A DNA stretch of 64,000 bases from Neisseriaceae bacterium. Its GTDB lineage: Bacteria; Pseudomonadota; Gammaproteobacteria; Burkholderiales; Neisseriaceae. Position numbers and translations under genes: made by a program. The stretch lies in contig JAGOQM010000003.1 of assembly GCA_017991555.1 (NCBI GenBank), positions 1 to 64,000 on the forward strand, read 5' to 3'. The notes beneath the pieces were generated by a model, which searched no databases, had not been told where the DNA came from, and saw nothing but the letters and a program-made list of their open reading frames with translations. Each line of letters starts with the position of its first letter. The stretch's first letter is position 1. Of this stretch, positions 61,816 through 64,000 are shown one piece after another.

Positions 61816-62334
61816 TTAACGCTTAATTTTTGACAAGGGATGATCGTCAGGATAGGTGGGGATGGTTGGCTTAGCCGTGCCCAACATCACACACATCAAT
61901 GCATCCTCTTGGGTGTGGTTATACAAACCACGGTACACATTAGGCGGAATCGAAATCAAATCACGCTCGTTCAAACGGGTGGTGTAGGTTTCGCCATTGT
62001 GCTCAATGAATAAATCAATCGAGCCGCGCAGCATGAAGAACACTTCTTCGACGTCGCGATGCACGTGCAACGGGCCTTCACACTGAGCCGGCAGCAGCAT
62101 GGTCGAAAAGGTAAAGTTTTCCGCCGGCACCACGTTGGTGTCGCTGGTTACGCCGGCCGCGCCGGTGCCCATATAGCGCATTTGTGCGCGTTTGTATTTA
62201 GGGTCGTAGTCGGCTTGGAACTTCAAGGCATTAAAATCATAGGTGCGGCTTTCCAAGCGCGCCACGCGAGATTCAACCCATTCAGCCAAGGTTTTGTCGG
62301 CAGGTTGCTGCCAGGTGTCTATTGTTTGAGTCAT
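61816..62334 (-). CDS. Cupin-domain protein
   Basis: The 172-residue form starts at 62334, seven bases after AAGGAG; ATG 62340 is too close to it. The cupin motif 1 is clear in GPLHVHRDVEEVFFMLRGSIDLFI, with His-x-His and a Glu as metal ligands. Motif 2 reads ISIPPNVYRGLYNHT. Small cupins in catabolic operons can be dioxygenases, isomerases or sensors; this one cannot be assigned. It sits between the transporter and hydrolase genes. Confidence 0.87.
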   Translation of the reverse strand: MTQTIDTWQQPADKTLAEWVESRVARLESRTYDFNALKFQADYDPKYKRAQMRYMGTGAAGVTSDTNVVPAENFTFSTMLLPAQCEGPLHVHRDVEEVFFMLRGSIDLFIEHNGETYTTRLNERDLISIPPNVYRGLYNHTQEDALMCVMLGTAKPTIPTYPDDHPLSKIKR

Positions 62335-62422
62335 CTTCATTCTCCTTCAAAGTTAATTGCAGCGAGCACAACCGGCAGATTGATAACCGCTTAGGTGCCG
62401 GTTGGCCGCATCGAGGCAGGGC

Positions 62423-63658
62423 TTAGTATTTACGTACCCAAGGCAGCAAAATAAACGAACCGATTAAGGCCACCGCTGCCAAAAACATAATGCCGTAATC
62501 AAAATGACCGCTCATGGTCACCATATAGCCAATCAATACCGGTGCTGCTGCGCTGGCAAAGTTGCCCAAGCCGTTGAAAATCCCACCGGCCGTGGCCGCC
62601 ACGTTCGCCGCCGACACCCGCGACAGCAAGGCAAAGACGGCACAGGCGCTCATGCCCCACGAGAAGGCGCTAAACGACATCAGGCCAATCACCGCTGCAG
62701 TACTGTCTACGTACACCATCAGTCCCAGCCCTAGGCCAGCAAAGAACAGCCCCATCATCACCTGTCGGGCACGGCGTAGTGGCATCCGATCGGATAAGAA
62801 TGCACCCAAAATCTCGCCCACCAGCATGGCAATAAACGGCAACGACGACAGCTGGCCAAAGGCTTTTAAATCAAAGTTTTTGGCTTCCATCAAATAGCTC
62901 GGCAGCCAGCTGTTCAGGCCCCACAGGTAGGTCAACAAAGCCACGTTAAACAAACACACGCCCCAGAACGCCGCACTGGACAACAACTCCTTGCTGTTGT
63001 GGGCATGGTCTTTAAAGGTTGGGCGCTTAGCACCTTCGGCCAGAGACGTTTGCTTGGCCAACTTAGTGCCTTTAAGGCCAAAGTAAATCACCACCAGCAC
63101 CAGCAGGGTCAAGGCAGCCAGAACGTAAAACGTGGTTTGCCAATCATAGTTTTGCAACACGTAGGCGGTGATGGGAAAGCCCAAAGCCGCCCCAATGGGG
63201 GTGCCCAATAAGAACATGGTCGACGCCCGCGCCTGCTGACCGGCCCCAAAGGTTTGTTTGACAATGGTGTAGGCCAAGGCAAACAGCGGCCCTTCGGCCA
63301 GGCCCAATAGCACCCGGTAAAACAGCATTTCTTCGTAGCTCGTGGCCGTGCCCATGATGCCCATCAACACGCCCCAAGACGCCACGGTGACCATCAGTAA
63401 GTACTTAGGGTTAAACAGATCACCAATAAAGCTTAAAAACACCGATGAAAAGCCGTAAGCCAATAGGAAACTGGTCATCAGCCAGCCCAACTTCGACTTA
63501 TCGGTATGGGCGATGCCCATTACGTCTTGAAAATGCGGGTCTGCAAACAAGACCGAAATGCTGATCTTGTCAAAAAAGGCCAGGGTGACGCACACCATCA
63601 GCACCACGGCCACCATCCATTGCCGCATGCCTGCCTTGGCTACTTGCTCTGTTTGCAT
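62423..63658 (-). CDS. MFS transporter, anion:cation symporter (ACS) type
   Basis: The 411-residue protein has 12 helices. FAFFDKISISVLFAD in helix 1, GDLFNPKYLLM after helix 2 and FLLGTPIGAALGFPITAYVL in the central region match ACS-family carriers of organic anions such as hexuronate, phthalate and 4-hydroxyphenylacetate. GAGGAA precedes the ATG. Placed in the catabolic operon, it likely imports the pathway substrate, probably an aromatic or other carboxylate. Confidence 0.87.
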   Translation of the reverse strand: MQTEQVAKAGMRQWMVAVVLMVCVTLAFFDKISISVLFADPHFQDVMGIAHTDKSKLGWLMTSFLLAYGFSSVFLSFIGDLFNPKYLLMVTVASWGVLMGIMGTATSYEEMLFYRVLLGLAEGPLFALAYTIVKQTFGAGQQARASTMFLLGTPIGAALGFPITAYVLQNYDWQTTFYVLAALTLLVLVVIYFGLKGTKLAKQTSLAEGAKRPTFKDHAHNSKELLSSAAFWGVCLFNVALLTYLWGLNSWLPSYLMEAKNFDLKAFGQLSSLPFIAMLVGEILGAFLSDRMPLRRARQVMMGLFFAGLGLGLMVYVDSTAAVIGLMSFSAFSWGMSACAVFALLSRVSAANVAATAGGIFNGLGNFASAAAPVLIGYMVTMSGHFDYGIMFLAAVALIGSFILLPWVRKY

Positions 63659-63731
63659 GATTGTTTCCTCTATGTCTCACTCAGACGATGAGTGATGTTT
63701 TAATAATGGTTGGTTAGGGTCTAGCGCCCAT

Positions 63732-64000
63732 TTATGGCTTTAAACTCATAGGGTTAAATTCTGGGTCAGCCAGCTGCGCCAGCGGCAACACCATGCCCGC
63801 CTGCATCCAGCGTTTGCCCAACTTGATCAAACGCGCTTCGTTCACCGCCACCATGGCCTGCAAGCGCTGCGCCTCATCAACGTAAATAAAGGTTTTTTTG
63901 TTCGGTCCCACATCGCGCACCACCAGCTGCAATCCTTCTGCGCCAGGGTTGCCCAAAATTTGAATGTTGCAATCCAGCTGATCCGACCACAGCCACGGAA
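63732..64000 (-). CDS. Ferredoxin/rubredoxin reductase C-terminal domain (partial, Rieske-oxygenase system)
   Basis: The frame is open from the right edge to a stop at 63732. It begins PWLWSDQLDCNIQILG, the opening of the reductase C-terminal domain found in BphA4/HcaD-type FAD ferredoxin reductases. VVRDVGPNKKTFIYVDEAQRLQAMVAVN and KLGKRWMQAG follow. The FAD and NADH domains lie beyond the window. Such reductases feed electrons to Rieske oxygenases, so a ring hydroxylase or demethylase gene probably lies further right. The next operon gene is 73 bp away. Confidence 0.85.
   Translation of the reverse strand, partial: PWLWSDQLDCNIQILGNPGAEGLQLVVRDVGPNKKTFIYVDEAQRLQAMVAVNEARLIKLGKRWMQAGMVLPLAQLADPEFNPMSLKP

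Noticed and set aside
1..64000. Neisseria-type DNA uptake sequences (GCCGTCTGAA) as a taxonomic marker
   Set aside because: I did not notice any copies while reading, so they give no support for placing the organism in Neisseria.

Overview
The window is chromosomal DNA of a Gram-negative bacterium. Lipoprotein and Tat signals, outer-membrane-type proteins, a tripartite RND pump, a cytochrome bd oxidase with a DUF2474-type small subunit, SoxR and UmuDC all point to Pseudomonadota. Gene content (BenE, IorAB-like molybdoenzyme, spermidine-dehydrogenase-like flavoprotein, Rieske-type ferredoxin reductase) suggests a metabolically versatile beta- or gammaproteobacterium. I cannot place it more closely. 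Genes are densely packed and moderately GC-rich, with AT-rich intergenic gaps. I saw no rRNA, tRNA, CRISPR array, phage or intact insertion sequence.

Layout. 1-7823: a surface-adhesin locus. The N-terminal 765 residues of a giant adhesin run leftward off the window: a BapA/LapA-like prefix, a serine-aspartate (SD) tract of about 149 residues, then near-identical 85-residue Ig-like repeats. Divergent to it are a type I secretion ATPase, its membrane-fusion protein and a GT-B glycosyltransferase resembling the Gram-positive SdgB/GtfA/TarM group. 7961-13924: a secreted Ntn-hydrolase with an outer-membrane-like partner, acetyltransferases, a MocR regulator and a BenE transporter. 14085-20421: a SoxR-controlled MFP-RND-OMF efflux operon with a readable SoxR box. 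20635-30118: transporters (sotB-like, EamA), MscS, regulators, a methyltransferase, a D-amino-acid dehydrogenase operon, GNATs and one decayed GNAT copy.

30484-34881 encodes a two-subunit molybdenum hydroxylase with XdhC and MocA maturation factors. 35570-43471 holds a MOSC protein, thiol peroxidase, a TetR regulator with a double operator, and a YcaC/LysR/pirin/YceI group. 43923-46669 is a CIO-type cytochrome bd operon (cydA-cydB-DUF2474) behind an FNR/ANR-type box. 46802-49715 carries MarR, AraC and a Bcr/CflA efflux gene. 49899-51748 is a umuDC pair whose UmuD has a DNA-binding-like N-terminal extension. 51800-52445 is a large palindromic non-coding repeat. 52570-55817 encodes a Tat-exported flavoprotein with a triheme cytochrome c.

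56181-64000 is one long leftward catabolic operon: ferredoxin reductase (partial), MFS transporter, cupin, alpha/beta hydrolase, SDR, aspartate-dehydrogenase-like enzyme, aldehyde dehydrogenase and ThDP enzyme. It probably continues rightward into a Rieske oxygenase.

The strongest candidate for an undescribed system is the adhesin locus. It pairs a Gram-negative type I-secreted adhesin carrying an SD tract with a glycosyltransferase of the group that includes the staphylococcal enzymes glycosylating SD repeats. All names come from reading motifs and recalled family resemblance; no database search was run.
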